Shown piece by piece: positions 1 through 8,014 of a stretch of DNA of 19,232 bases. Source of the DNA: SZUA-521 sp041738285 (GTDB taxonomy: Bacteria; Pseudomonadota; Gammaproteobacteria; Pseudomonadales; Azotimanducaceae); NCBI GenBank assembly GCA_041738285.1, contig JBGSQB010000219.1, forward strand, positions 1 through 19,232, given 5' to 3'. Under the pieces are notes generated by a model. That model did not search any database, was not told the DNA's origin, and saw only the letters and a list, made by a program, of their open reading frames with translations. A program made the position numbers and the translations under genes. Position 1 is the first letter of the stretch, and the number at the start of each line of letters is the position of its first letter.

Positions 1-2
1 CG

Positions 3-200
3 CTCGGCGAACTGATCGCCGACCTCAACCGTTACGTCCCGATCCGCATGGCGCTCGCCAAGGACACCTCGCCCACCTTGCGAATATCGGCATCACTGCG
101 CCTCGGCGATCAGCGTGACATGCTGAAGGCGCTCACGGAGATTCTGCCGCTACGCTTCAGTCAAGTCAGTGACGAGCTGATCCTGCTTCAGTCGGGCTGA
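3..200 (+). CDS. FecR-family anti-sigma/sensor protein, C-terminal fragment
   Basis: An open frame enters from the left edge and ends at TGA 198-200, leaving 65 residues. The pattern (LGELIADLNRY, then I-A, then LRISASLRLGD, LKALTEILPLRF, ELILLQ) is that of the STN-like C-terminal region of FecR-type regulators, which sit in the inner membrane and pass a signal from a TonB-dependent receptor to an ECF sigma factor. The N-terminal part, including any membrane segment, lies outside the window. The next gene downstream on the same strand is a receptor with an N-terminal STN signalling domain, the usual partner, which supports the call. The family assignment is by motif resemblance only, on a short piece. 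A sigma factor gene would be expected further left but cannot be seen here. Confidence 0.72.
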   Translation, partial: LGELIADLNRYVPIRMALAKDTSPTLRISASLRLGDQRDMLKALTEILPLRFSQVSDELILLQSG

Positions 201-233
201 GCCGCGGCGCACGGATTTTCGCCGCCAGCGGTT

Positions 234-262
234 TTGCGATCGAAATGGCCCTCGATTAGCAT
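234..262 (+). promoter_or_regulatory. possible sigma70-type promoter for the TonB receptor
   Basis: TTGCGA (234-239) and TAGCAT (257-262) are separated by 17 bases; each matches its consensus at 4 of 6 positions. The site lies in the 101-base gap between the fecR-like gene and the receptor, about 40 bases before the receptor start. The receptor could equally be driven by an ECF sigma factor or by read-through from fecR, so this is weak. Confidence 0.25.
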
Positions 263-301
263 CCTCGAACCAGCTTCAGTCGGGAACCTGCGCACCGCAC
301 C

Positions 302-3274
302 GTGCCTATTGCACGCCGATCATCGATCCGCGGCCGCCTGCGGTGTTTATCGTTTTCCGCACTGATCGCGTGTGCGGCGGCCGCGGCTGACGTATCGACG
401 GCCGTTGATCTGGATGTTGCACCCGGGCCACTGAGCGATGCGCTGCTGGACCTGGCGGCCCAGACGGACATCTCGATTGTTTTTAGCCGTACCGCGGTGC
501 TGCGCGAGCGGGTTTCCGGTGCACGCGGACGCTTAAGCGCCCGGCAAGCGCTGCCGCTGCTGCTTGGGCAGGCATGCCTATCCGCAATCGAGATCTCGCC
601 GACGCTGATCGCGATTCGTGACGGCTGCGCACAGCGCCCGCGCCCGCCCGCTCCGAGTACGATCGCGGTCCAGCCCGCCGCGGTGCCAGATGCCGCGGGT
701 ATCGAAGAAGTGATCGTGCGCGAGCGTTACGTCACCGGATCGCGCATTCGGCTGCCGGATGCGCAGTCGCCGGGGCATATGGACATCATCGATCGGAGCG
801 ACATCGCACTGGCGGGCAACCAGGATCTCGGCGCATTGCTGCGGGCCCTGCCCGCGGTCGCCGGTAACTCGACGAGCACCCTCGTCACCAATGGCGGGGA
901 CGGCAGTGCCAACATCACGTTACGGGGCCTTCCGGCCAGCAACACCCTGGTACTGCTCAACGGTCGGCGCGCCAATACCGATCCCTGGGGCGGTCGGTCG
1001 GTCGACCTGAACACGATTCCCCTGGGTCTGGTCGATCGAATCGAAGTGCTCAAAGAGGGCGCGTCCGCGTTGTACGGGTCGGATGCAATCGCGGGTGTGG
1101 TCAACATCGTGACTCAGCGCAACCTCGCGGGCCTGGAAGTATCAACCTATTACGGCGGCGCCAGTCGCGACGACCTGCGGACGGTCAATTCCGATCTCAC
1201 CTACGGCGGCGAGTTCGGCGCACTCACATTCACGCTCGGTGCTGCCTACTATGACCAGGATCCGCTCTATTCGCGCGATCGCAGTCTCTCGGCATCCTCG
1301 GACAATCGTCGCCTCGGGGGCGTTGACCAGCGCAGCAGTGCAACGGTACCGGCACGAGCATCCGTTGATGGAACGGTACTGACGCTGGCCAACGATCGCC
1401 TCGATGGTTCAGATCCGAGCCACTTCCGCCCCGCTACCAGCGACGACCTGTTCGAGTATCGACGTTACACGACGGCCATCGTACCGTCGCGACGCTACAG
1501 CCTGTTCGCTGACGCCCGCCACCCCGGCGCCGATGGCGAGTTCTATGCGGAGTTCCTGTTCACCGACACACATGCGCGGAACACGCTCGCGCCCACGCCC
1601 TTGTTCACGGCATTTGAGCTAATCGACCTCACGGTTGCAGCGGACGCCGTCTTCAATCCATTCGACGAACCGCTGCTCGACGTGCGCCGGCGCGTCACCG
1701 AACTCGGGGCCCGCCAGCAGACCAATGACACCGACACCTCGCGAATCGTCCTAGGGTGGGAAGGCGACCTCGGCGCTGTGCATTGGGACACGCGCTACGG
1801 CTACAACGTCACTGACGCGACCGAACGCCGCTCGCGACTACTGCGGGCCTCCCGAGTCGCACAATCGCTAGGCCCAGCAAGCGCCTGTACGGGCGCATGT
1901 GTGGGGCTGGATCTGTTCGGGCCAGCCGGTAGTGTGGACCAAGGCATGATCGACTACCTCGGCGTCAACGCGATGAGCCACGGCCGCAGCGAGATGCACC
2001 ACCTCGCTGTCAATGCCGACGCATCGACACTGCAACTACCGGCGGGAGCGATTGAAGTCGCCTCCGGCGTCGAGTACCGGCGCGAATCACTCGGCGTGCG
2101 TCCTGACCGGCTGATTGCCGAGGCAGACACGATCGGCGGTACCAGCGACAGTCGCTTCGATGGTGGCCGCGATCTCTGGGAGGCGTACGTGGAAGCCTGG
2201 ATTCCGCTGGCTGCGCAGCGCCGCGCCATCCACAAACTCGACGCCCAGGTCGCCCTTCGCGCTTCGCACTACTCCGACTTCGGCGCGACGACCAACCCCC
2301 GTCTGGCCGTCCACTATTGGCCTTCGCAATCTGTGCTGTTGCGTGCATCTGCAACCCAGGGATTCCGCGCGCCCACGCTGCGGCAGCTGCATGCGGGTGC
2401 GAGCCAGACATTCGAACGACTGAATGATCCCTGTGCACAGCCCGGTAACGTCGGCGTATTGCCCGGCTGTGCGATCCAGTCGGACCCGACCCTCGTCCAG
2501 TTCATGACGATCCGTACCGGCGACAACGACCTCGACGCCGAACGCGCGCAGACTTTCACGGCCGGTGTCGTGATCACGCCGACCGCGATTCCAGGCCTCA
2601 CGGCCAGTCTCGACTACTACCGAATATCGGGCAAGGATGTAGTCGACGCCAACGCGCAGTACATCGTCAACGAGAACGCGCGCGCGCTTGCGTTTCCCGA
2701 GCAGGTCATACGGGGGGGTGACGGCAACATCCTGCGTGTGCTCGCACCGTTTCAGAACATAGGCCGTCGCGAGGTCAGGGGCCTCGACCTCGAACTCAGC
2801 CATGAATTCACCGTTCGAGGGACCGGCGCACTCGAACTGGCATTGAAGGCGAGCCGGATCGAGTCATTCGAGGAACAGATCGAACCCGGCGGTTCCACCA
2901 TCGACTACGCGGGGACATTCCGTGACGAAGCATCCGCGGGCAATGGCGCGCTGCCCGACTGGAAGGTGAATCTCAGCGTCATCTGGAAACATCAGCTCTG
3001 GAACGTCGGCTACCACACCCGCTACGTGAGCACCCTGGACGAGATTGTCCCCGGCACGGAGACGCGCCGCACGATCGACGCCTGGCGGGTGGACCGCCTG
3101 CAGGCGTCATATCTGGGTCCGCTTTCACTGTGGACCAAAGTGACGCTGGGCATCGACAACCTGTGGGATGAGCCACCGCCCTTCTCAGCGGCCGCCTTCA
3201 ACGACAGCTACGACTCGCGGACCTACGACATCACCGGCCGCTACGCGTACCTGCTGCTTCAACGTCAGTTTTAG
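302..3274 (+). CDS. TonB-dependent outer-membrane receptor with N-terminal STN signalling domain
   Basis: A 990-residue outer-membrane receptor, probably importing a ligand such as a siderophore or other scarce nutrient with energy from TonB-ExbBD. A signal peptide is visible (basic start, hydrophobic FSALIACAAAAA, residues 1-29). An STN domain follows at about 36-107 (APGPLSDALLDLAAQTDISIVFS), then a proline-rich linker, then a TonB-box-like EEVIVRERYVTGSR at about 135-148. The plug domain (about 150-275) has NITLRGLP, VLLNGRR, RIEVLKEGASALYGSDAIAGVVNI. The rest is beta-barrel, ending in an aromatic residue (LLLQRQF), typical of outer-membrane proteins. The start is GTG 302: an in-frame stop at 257-259 and no other start codon between them leave no earlier choice. 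The ribosome binding site is poor. The STN domain and the fecR-like gene upstream suggest ligand-sensing transcription control of the FecA type. The ligand cannot be read from the sequence. Confidence 0.92.
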   Translation: MPIARRSSIRGRLRCLSFSALIACAAAAADVSTAVDLDVAPGPLSDALLDLAAQTDISIVFSRTAVLRERVSGARGRLSARQALPLLLGQACLSAIEISPTLIAIRDGCAQRPRPPAPSTIAVQPAAVPDAAGIEEVIVRERYVTGSRIRLPDAQSPGHMDIIDRSDIALAGNQDLGALLRALPAVAGNSTSTLVTNGGDGSANITLRGLPASNTLVLLNGRRANTDPWGGRSVDLNTIPLGLVDRIEVLKEGASALYGSDAIAGVVNIVTQRNLAGLEVSTYYGGASRDDLRTVNSDLTYGGEFGALTFTLGAAYYDQDPLYSRDRSLSASSDNRRLGGVDQRSSATVPARASVDGTVLTLANDRLDGSDPSHFRPATSDDLFEYRRYTTAIVPSRRYSLFADARHPGADGEFYAEFLFTDTHARNTLAPTPLFTAFELIDLTVAADAVFNPFDEPLLDVRRRVTELGARQQTNDTDTSRIVLGWEGDLGAVHWDTRYGYNVTDATERRSRLLRASRVAQSLGPASACTGACVGLDLFGPAGSVDQGMIDYLGVNAMSHGRSEMHHLAVNADASTLQLPAGAIEVASGVEYRRESLGVRPDRLIAEADTIGGTSDSRFDGGRDLWEAYVEAWIPLAAQRRAIHKLDAQVALRASHYSDFGATTNPRLAVHYWPSQSVLLRASATQGFRAPTLRQLHAGASQTFERLNDPCAQPGNVGVLPGCAIQSDPTLVQFMTIRTGDNDLDAERAQTFTAGVVITPTAIPGLTASLDYYRISGKDVVDANAQYIVNENARALAFPEQVIRGGDGNILRVLAPFQNIGRREVRGLDLELSHEFTVRGTGALELALKASRIESFEEQIEPGGSTIDYAGTFRDEASAGNGALPDWKVNLSVIWKHQLWNVGYHTRYVSTLDEIVPGTETRRTIDAWRVDRLQASYLGPLSLWTKVTLGIDNLWDEPPPFSAAAFNDSYDSRTYDITGRYAYLLLQRQF

Positions 3275-3317
3275 CATGCTGCTGCCACCCGCAATCGGTC
3301 GATCGAACGCATGGGCC

Positions 3318-3346
3318 TTGAGAAGTCGGGGCGCCTCCCTTAACGT
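3318..3346 (+). promoter_or_regulatory. possible promoter for pyrB
   Basis: TTGAGA (3318-3323) matches the -35 consensus at 5 of 6 positions. After 17 bases comes TAACGT (3341-3346), a poor -10 (3 of 6). It lies in the 101-base gap between the receptor gene and pyrB, about 30 bases before the start codon. No terminator-like hairpin with a T tract is visible after the receptor gene in this gap, so read-through is also possible. Confidence 0.25.
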
Positions 3347-3375
3347 TCCGCCGGGATTTAGGCAGGGACACGCAA

Positions 3376-4404
3376 TTGAACTTCGTCGGTCGTCACGTAT
3401 TGTCCGTCGATCAGTTCGATCGTACCGGCATCGATAGCCTGTTCAGTGTCGCGGACCGCATGGAGCCCTACGCGCAGCGGCGACGGGTGACCCGCGTGCT
3501 CGAGGGTGCAATTCTCGGCAACATGTTTTTCGAGGCCAGCACCCGCACGCGCGTGTCGTTCGGGTGCGCGTTCAACTTGCTCGGCGGCGAGGTCCGGGAA
3601 ACGTCGGAACTCAAGTCATCTTCCCTGGCCAAAGGCGAGTCCCTGTTCGACACGGCCCGGGTTCTGTCTGGCTACAGCGACATCATCGTCATGCGCCATC
3701 CGGATGCCGGGTCGGTGGCGGAGTTCGCGTCGGCCAGTCGTGTGCCGGTGATCAACGGCGGTGACGGTCCCAATGAGCACCCGAGTCAGGCGTTGCTCGA
3801 CCTGTACACCATCAAGAAGGAACTGTCTGGGCGCGGCCGCGCCATGGACGGGATGCGCATCGCCCTCGTCGGCGACCTCAAGTACGGCCGTGCCGTGCAT
3901 TCACTGCTGAAGCTGCTGGCGCTGTACGAACGCGTTACTTTCAACCTCGTGTCACCGCCTGGACTGGAAGCGCCCGTCGACATCATCGAGCGGCTTCGTC
4001 AGGCCGGGCATCAGGTGAACGCCCATCAGCAGCTTGCGCTGGTCATTCACCACGTCGACATTCTGTATGTCACGCGTACCCAGGAAGAGCGATTCCCGAC
4101 CCAGGAAGACGCGGACCGGTATCGCGGCCTGTTCCGATTGAATCAGTCGGTCTACACCGAGAACTGCGAACCAAACACGGTCATCATGCACCCGCTGCCG
4201 CGGGACTCACGCGCCCAGGCCAACGAACTCGACCCCGACCTGAACCAGAACCCGAACCTGGCGATTTTTCGCCAGACCGACAACGGTGTGCTGGTCCGGA
4301 TGGCATTGTTCGCGCTGATCCTCGACGTAGCTGACGAGGTGGACGATCACGCCCGCCCCGTCACCTGGTACACCGCGAAACGGATTCCGCTACCCGGACG
4401 CTAG
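3376..4404 (+). CDS. pyrB: aspartate carbamoyltransferase, catalytic chain
   Basis: Catalyses carbamoyl phosphate + L-aspartate to N-carbamoyl-aspartate, the committed step of pyrimidine synthesis, in the cytoplasm. The 342 residues carry the family signatures: FFEASTRTR (51-59, carbamoyl-phosphate loop), SSLAKGES with the mobile-loop lysine K86, MRHPDAGS (106-113), GDGPNEHPSQALLDL (129-143), VGDLKYGRAVHSL (165-177) and HPLPR (272-276). The pattern is closest to the E. coli catalytic chain but about 30 residues longer. No regulatory chain (pyrI) or dihydroorotase gene lies beside it, so subunit make-up cannot be inferred. After HPLPR it reads DSRAQANELDPDLNQ instead of the VDEI type found in E. 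coli. The start is TTG 3376, preceded by AGGG at 3364-3367 with suitable spacing; the resulting N-terminus fits the family. It converges on etfA with only 7 bases between the stops. Confidence 0.93.
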   Translation: MNFVGRHVLSVDQFDRTGIDSLFSVADRMEPYAQRRRVTRVLEGAILGNMFFEASTRTRVSFGCAFNLLGGEVRETSELKSSSLAKGESLFDTARVLSGYSDIIVMRHPDAGSVAEFASASRVPVINGGDGPNEHPSQALLDLYTIKKELSGRGRAMDGMRIALVGDLKYGRAVHSLLKLLALYERVTFNLVSPPGLEAPVDIIERLRQAGHQVNAHQQLALVIHHVDILYVTRTQEERFPTQEDADRYRGLFRLNQSVYTENCEPNTVIMHPLPRDSRAQANELDPDLNQNPNLAIFRQTDNGVLVRMALFALILDVADEVDDHARPVTWYTAKRIPLPGR

Positions 4405-4411
4405 CAAAACC

Positions 4412-5341
4412 CTACAGCAGCTTTTCGAGTTCCGGCAGCGCCTGGAACAGGTCCGCGACCAGACCGTAGTCCGCGACCTGAAAGATCGGTGCGTCACCGT
4501 CTTTGTTGATCGCGACGATGACCTTCGAATCCTTCATACCGGCCAGATGCTGAATAGCGCCGGAGATCCCGACCGCGATGTACAGCTCCGGTGCAACGAT
4601 CTTGCCAGTCTGGCCGACCTGCATGTCGTTTGGAACGAAGCCGGCATCGACGGCCGCCCGCGATGCGCCAATGGCCGCACCGAGCTTGTCGGCGATGCCG
4701 TCTAGCAGCTTGAAGTTGTCGCCGTTCTGCATGCCACGGCCGCCGGAGATCACGATCTTTGCGGCCGTGAGTTCGGGGCGCTCGCTCTTGGCGATCTCCT
4801 CGGTGACAAATTTAGAGATACCAAGGTCGTGGGCGGCAGCCACCGGTTCCACCGTACCGGATCCGCCTTGGGTGGCGACCGGATCGAAGCCAGTACCGCG
4901 CACCGATACGACCTTGATCGCGTCCGCGCTCTTGACGGTCGCAATTGCATTCCCGGCATAGATCGGTCGTTTGAAGGTATCGGGTGACACGACTTCCACG
5001 ATGTCGGAGATCTGCGCGACATCGAGCAGCGCGGCAACACGCGGCAAAAAGTTCTTGCCAGTCGTAGTGTGCCCCGCCAGCACGTGCTTGTATTTCGCCC
5101 CCAGTTCGGCGACGAGCCCCGCGACGTTTTCTGCCAATTGATGTCCGTAGGCCGCGTTGTCGGCCAGCAGCGCTTTGCGAACGCCGGCGGCGCCGGCAGC
5201 CTGCTTGGCGACCGCCTCACAGCCCTGACCTGCAACGAGCACGTCGATCTCGCCACCAATGGCTGCTGCAGCCGCAAGTACGTTCAGCGTGACCGGCTTG
5301 AGCGCCTTGTTGTCGTGTTCTGCTACTACCAGGATGCTCAT
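4412..5341 (-). CDS. etfA: electron transfer flavoprotein, alpha subunit
   Basis: The 309-residue alpha subunit of the soluble FAD-containing electron transfer flavoprotein, which takes electrons from acyl-CoA and similar dehydrogenases and gives them to ETF-ubiquinone oxidoreductase. Visible motifs: MSILVVAEHD at the start; VLAGHTTTGKNFLPRVAALL (88-106); and the C-terminal FAD-binding block with ISGGRG (198-203), VGQTGKIVAPELYIAVGISGA (242-262, split around the flavin) and INKDGDAPIFQVADYGLV (279-294). Its ATG overlaps the etfB stop in an ATGA (5338-5341), so the two are probably translationally coupled. Length and motifs are normal for the family. Confidence 0.96.
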   Translation of the reverse strand: MSILVVAEHDNKALKPVTLNVLAAAAAIGGEIDVLVAGQGCEAVAKQAAGAAGVRKALLADNAAYGHQLAENVAGLVAELGAKYKHVLAGHTTTGKNFLPRVAALLDVAQISDIVEVVSPDTFKRPIYAGNAIATVKSADAIKVVSVRGTGFDPVATQGGSGTVEPVAAAHDLGISKFVTEEIAKSERPELTAAKIVISGGRGMQNGDNFKLLDGIADKLGAAIGASRAAVDAGFVPNDMQVGQTGKIVAPELYIAVGISGAIQHLAGMKDSKVIVAINKDGDAPIFQVADYGLVADLFQALPELEKLL

Positions 5342-6090
5342 GAGATCACCTTTGCTTCGTTGCGCAGTTTGTCGACCAGTTGCTCGACGCTTTCGACCTT
5401 GATGCCCGCCTTGCGCTGTGCGGGGGGGTCCACCGACAAGGTCGACAAGGTGTTCTTCACTTCCACGCCCAAATCGGCGGGCGTCAGCACGTCGAGTGTC
5501 TTCTTCTTCGCTTTCATGATGTTTGGCAGCGACGCATACCGCGGCTCATTGAGTCGCAGGTCGGTCGTGATGACGACGGGTAGATCCAGTTCGACGGTCT
5601 GCAAGCCACCATCGACTTCGCGAACGACCGATGCTTTGCCATCCGCGATGGTGACCTTCGAGGCAAAGGCACCTTGGGAAATGCCGGCCAACGCCGCGAA
5701 CATCTGCCCTGTCTGGCTGTTGTCGCCATCGATGCTCTGCTTGCCGAACAGCACGATTTCGGGCTTTTCCTTGTCGTAGACCGCCTTCAAGAGCTTGGCA
5801 ACGGACAGGGGTTGTGCATCACCGTCGACCTGAACCAGGATCGCGCGGTCGGCACCCAGTGCCAGGCAGGTGCGCAGCTGTTCCTGACAGTTTGTTGCGC
5901 CGACCGACACCGCGATGACTTCGGTTGCCACGCCAGCTTCCTTCAGCCGCACCGCTTCTTCGATGGCGATCTCGCAGAACGGATTGACCGCCATCTTCAC
6001 ATTGCTCAGATCCACGCCGCTCTTGTCGGGCTTGACTCTGACTTTGACGTTGGCGTCGACGACGCGCTTGACTGGTACCAATACCTTCAT
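5338..6090 (-). CDS. etfB: electron transfer flavoprotein, beta subunit
   Basis: The beta subunit (250 residues) of the ETF heterodimer. It carries the AMP site and the recognition loop that docks partner dehydrogenases. GKQSIDGDNSQTGQM (116-130) and the loop DLRLNEPRYASLPNIMKAKKK (177-197) match the bacterial/mitochondrial ETF-beta pattern very closely. The reading frame is open up to 6147, but ATG 6088-6090 is the right start: it gives the conserved MKVLVPVKRVVDANVKV and has GAGGA just upstream in the mRNA. It is the first gene of an etfB-etfA operon and is transcribed divergently from the ETF-ubiquinone oxidoreductase gene. Confidence 0.96.
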   Translation of the reverse strand: MKVLVPVKRVVDANVKVRVKPDKSGVDLSNVKMAVNPFCEIAIEEAVRLKEAGVATEVIAVSVGATNCQEQLRTCLALGADRAILVQVDGDAQPLSVAKLLKAVYDKEKPEIVLFGKQSIDGDNSQTGQMFAALAGISQGAFASKVTIADGKASVVREVDGGLQTVELDLPVVITTDLRLNEPRYASLPNIMKAKKKTLDVLTPADLGVEVKNTLSTLSVDPPAQRKAGIKVESVEQLVDKLRNEAKVIS

Positions 6091-6148
6091 CCGATCCTCG
6101 GCTGGTGGGAAATGTGCTGGTGAATGACAAAATATGAGCAAAAACAAC

Positions 6149-6163
6149 GGGCCACGCTGGCCC
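6149..6163. promoter_or_regulatory. palindrome GGGCCACGCTGGCCC in the divergent etf control region
   Basis: A perfect 6-base inverted repeat (GGGCCA / TGGCCC) around a 3-base centre. It lies just downstream of the predicted etfB transcription start, at about +5 to +19, where a bound repressor could block transcription. In RNA it could also form a short hairpin in the etfB leader. There is no T tract, so it is not a terminator. Function is inferred from position only. Confidence 0.35.
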
Positions 6164-6174
6164 GAGGGCGCGGT

Positions 6175-6204
6175 ATTCTGGCCTCATCAAGTTGGGCAGG
6201 TCAA
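6175..6204 (-). promoter_or_regulatory. probable etfBA promoter
   Basis: Read on the minus strand, TTGACC (6204-6199, 5 of 6) is followed after 18 bases by CAGAAT (6180-6175, 4 of 6). The predicted transcript would start near 6168, about 78 bases before the etfB start codon. It is the best sigma70-like match on this strand in the 216-base divergent region. Confidence 0.5.
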
Positions 6205-6230
6205 GGCGAGCCGATTCGCGCAATCCCGCA

Positions 6231-6259
6231 TAGTGAACCCAAATTCGATTACCTATAAT
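6231..6259 (+). promoter_or_regulatory. probable promoter for ETF-ubiquinone oxidoreductase
   Basis: A perfect -10 hexamer TATAAT at 6254-6259 stands out in GC-rich DNA. The -35 at 17-base spacing (TAGTGA, 6231-6236) matches at only 3 of 6 positions. The predicted transcript would start near 6266, about 40 bases before ATG 6307 and 70 before TTG 6337. Confidence 0.5.
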
Positions 6260-6306
6260 GCGGCTGCGCGCAGCGGCGGCGTCCGTCCTGCTGATGTTCC
6301 AACCAA

Positions 6307-7998
6307 ATGAATGATCGACTACCGCAGGAGACCGAATTGGAAGCCATCGAACGCGAAGCCATGGAATTCGACGTTGTCATCGTCGGCGGCGGCCCCTCTG
6401 GCCTGGCAGCTGCCTGCCGGATCATGCAGCTGGCGCAGGCCGCCGGTCGTGAGACCAGTGTGTGCCTGGTGGAGAAGGGATCGGAGATCGGCGCTCACAT
6501 TCTGTCCGGTGCCGTATTCGAGCCACGTGCGCTCAACGAGCTGTTTCCGAACTGGCGTGAGCTGGGAGCGCCCCTCAATAATCCCGTTACCGAAGACGAC
6601 GTCTACTACCTCGTCAACGGCACGAACCGCATCAAAGTCCCATCGTTTTTCGTTCCCAAAGCAACACATAACGCAGGCAACTATGCCTTGAGTCTCGGCA
6701 ATCTCTGCCGCTGGCTCGGCGAGCAAGCCGAAGGGCTTGGAGTCAACATCTTCCCAGGATTTGCCGCATCCGAAGTGCTGTTCAACGCGGACGGCAGCGT
6801 CAGGGGTGTGGCTACCAGCGACATGGGCGTGGGCGCCAATGGTGAGCGCAAGGCAACGTTTCAGGCCGGCTACGAATTGCTCGGCAAGTACACTCTGTTT
6901 GCCGAAGGCTGCCGCGGAAACCTCGGCAAGCAACTGATTGCGAAGTTCGACCTGAATCGGGGTTCTGCACAGCAGCACTACGGCATCGGATTCAAGGAGC
7001 TATGGGACATCGCACCGGAAAAGCACGTCCCCGGCAAAGTGCTGCACACAGTGGGCTGGCCATTGAATCACGGCACCGGCGGATTCGCGGGTTCCTATCT
7101 GTATCACCTCGAGAACAACCAGGTCGCTGTGGGTCTCATCATCGACCTCGGTTACAAGAACCCACACATGAGCCCGTTCGATGAGTTTCAGCGCTTCAAG
7201 CACCATCCACTGATCGCGCAATTCCTGGAAGGTGGCAAGCGCGTCTCCTACGGTGCGCGTGCGATCGTAAAGGGCGGACTGCCCGCGCTGCCGAAACTGA
7301 GCGTGCCAGGCGCGCTGCTGATCGGCGATGACGCTGGCTTTCTCAATATGCTCAAAGTCAAAGGCAGCCATACGGCGATGAAGTCGGGCATGCTGGCCGC
7401 AGAAACCGTATTCGAAGCGCTTGCGGCTGGCGCGGCCGGTACCGAACTCACGGGTTTCGCAAAACGATTCGAGCAGTCCTGGCTGCACGAAGAGCTGCAC
7501 GTGGCGCGCAATGCAGGTCCTGCGATCCACCGCCTCGGTACGCTGCTGGGTTCAGCCTTCGCCTGGGTCGATCACACGATATTCAAAGGCAAGCTCCCGT
7601 TCACGTTGCGCGATCCGGTACCCGATCATGCAACGCTGGTTAAGGCCAGCGCAGCCAAGAAACCGGAATATCCGAAGCCAGACAACACCCTGTCCTTCGA
7701 CAAGCTGTCGTCGGTGTTCCTATCGAACACCAATCACGAGGAAGACCAGCCTTGCCATCTGCGACTCGCCGATCCGTCGATTCCGATTGGGCGCAACCTG
7801 CCTGACTATGACGAGCCCGCCCAGCGCTACTGCCCGGCAGGCGTGTACGAGGTGGTCGCCGAGAACGGTTCGAACCGTTTTCAGATCAATGCGCAGAACT
7901 GCGTCCACTGCAAAACCTGCGACATCAAGGATCCGGCGCAGAATATCACTTGGGTTGTGCCAGAGGGCGCGGGCGGACCCAATTACCCGAACATGTAG
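6307..7998 (+). CDS. electron transfer flavoprotein-ubiquinone oxidoreductase
   Basis: A membrane-associated flavo-iron-sulfur enzyme (ETFDH family) that oxidises reduced ETF and reduces ubiquinone. Seen: an N-terminal FAD fold DVVIVGGGPSGLAAAC; a mid-protein LSLGNLCRWLGEQAEGLGV; LLIGDDAGFLN (FAD region); and a C-terminal 4Fe-4S cluster from Cys509 (YCPAGVYE) plus Cys532, Cys535 and Cys538 (NCVHCKTCDIKDP). It ends in the typical GGPNYPNM. Length (563 residues from ATG 6307) is normal. The start is uncertain: ATG 6307 has no clear ribosome binding site, while TTG 6337 has AGGAG at 6326-6330, six bases upstream, and gives MEAIEREAMEFDVV, close to family N-termini. It sits divergent from etfBA, its functional partner. 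It converges on the DUF1285 gene with 16 bases between stops and no terminator visible. Confidence 0.95.
   Translation: MNDRLPQETELEAIEREAMEFDVVIVGGGPSGLAAACRIMQLAQAAGRETSVCLVEKGSEIGAHILSGAVFEPRALNELFPNWRELGAPLNNPVTEDDVYYLVNGTNRIKVPSFFVPKATHNAGNYALSLGNLCRWLGEQAEGLGVNIFPGFAASEVLFNADGSVRGVATSDMGVGANGERKATFQAGYELLGKYTLFAEGCRGNLGKQLIAKFDLNRGSAQQHYGIGFKELWDIAPEKHVPGKVLHTVGWPLNHGTGGFAGSYLYHLENNQVAVGLIIDLGYKNPHMSPFDEFQRFKHHPLIAQFLEGGKRVSYGARAIVKGGLPALPKLSVPGALLIGDDAGFLNMLKVKGSHTAMKSGMLAAETVFEALAAGAAGTELTGFAKRFEQSWLHEELHVARNAGPAIHRLGTLLGSAFAWVDHTIFKGKLPFTLRDPVPDHATLVKASAAKKPEYPKPDNTLSFDKLSSVFLSNTNHEEDQPCHLRLADPSIPIGRNLPDYDEPAQRYCPAGVYEVVAENGSNRFQINAQNCVHCKTCDIKDPAQNITWVVPEGAGGPNYPNM
6326..6330 (+). 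promoter_or_regulatory. ribosome binding site that may decide the ETF-QO start
   Basis: AGGAG six bases before in-frame TTG 6337-6339. It lies inside the frame opened by ATG 6307, whose own upstream sequence (TGTTCCAACCAA) has no purine-rich site. This favours TTG 6337 as the true start and would make the protein 553 residues. Confidence 0.55.
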
Positions 7999-8014
7999 GC
8001 CCGATTTCATTCCG

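Noticed and set aside
185..284. 12-base direct repeat gcttcagtcggg (185-196 and 273-284)
   Set aside because: Too short, one copy is inside the fecR-like coding end, and there is no further structure; probably chance.
2087..2803. 238-codon minus-strand frame inside the TonB receptor gene
   Set aside because: Shadow of the receptor coding sequence; no motif or ribosome binding site.
4402..4414. Bidirectional terminator between pyrB and etfA
   Set aside because: The stops are only seven bases apart and no hairpin with a T tract is present there.
6091..6147. Upstream start (6147) for etfB giving MFLLIFCHSPAHF
   Set aside because: It is not part of the family. It would look like a false signal peptide; the ATG at 6090 has a ribosome binding site and the conserved MKVLVPVKR start.
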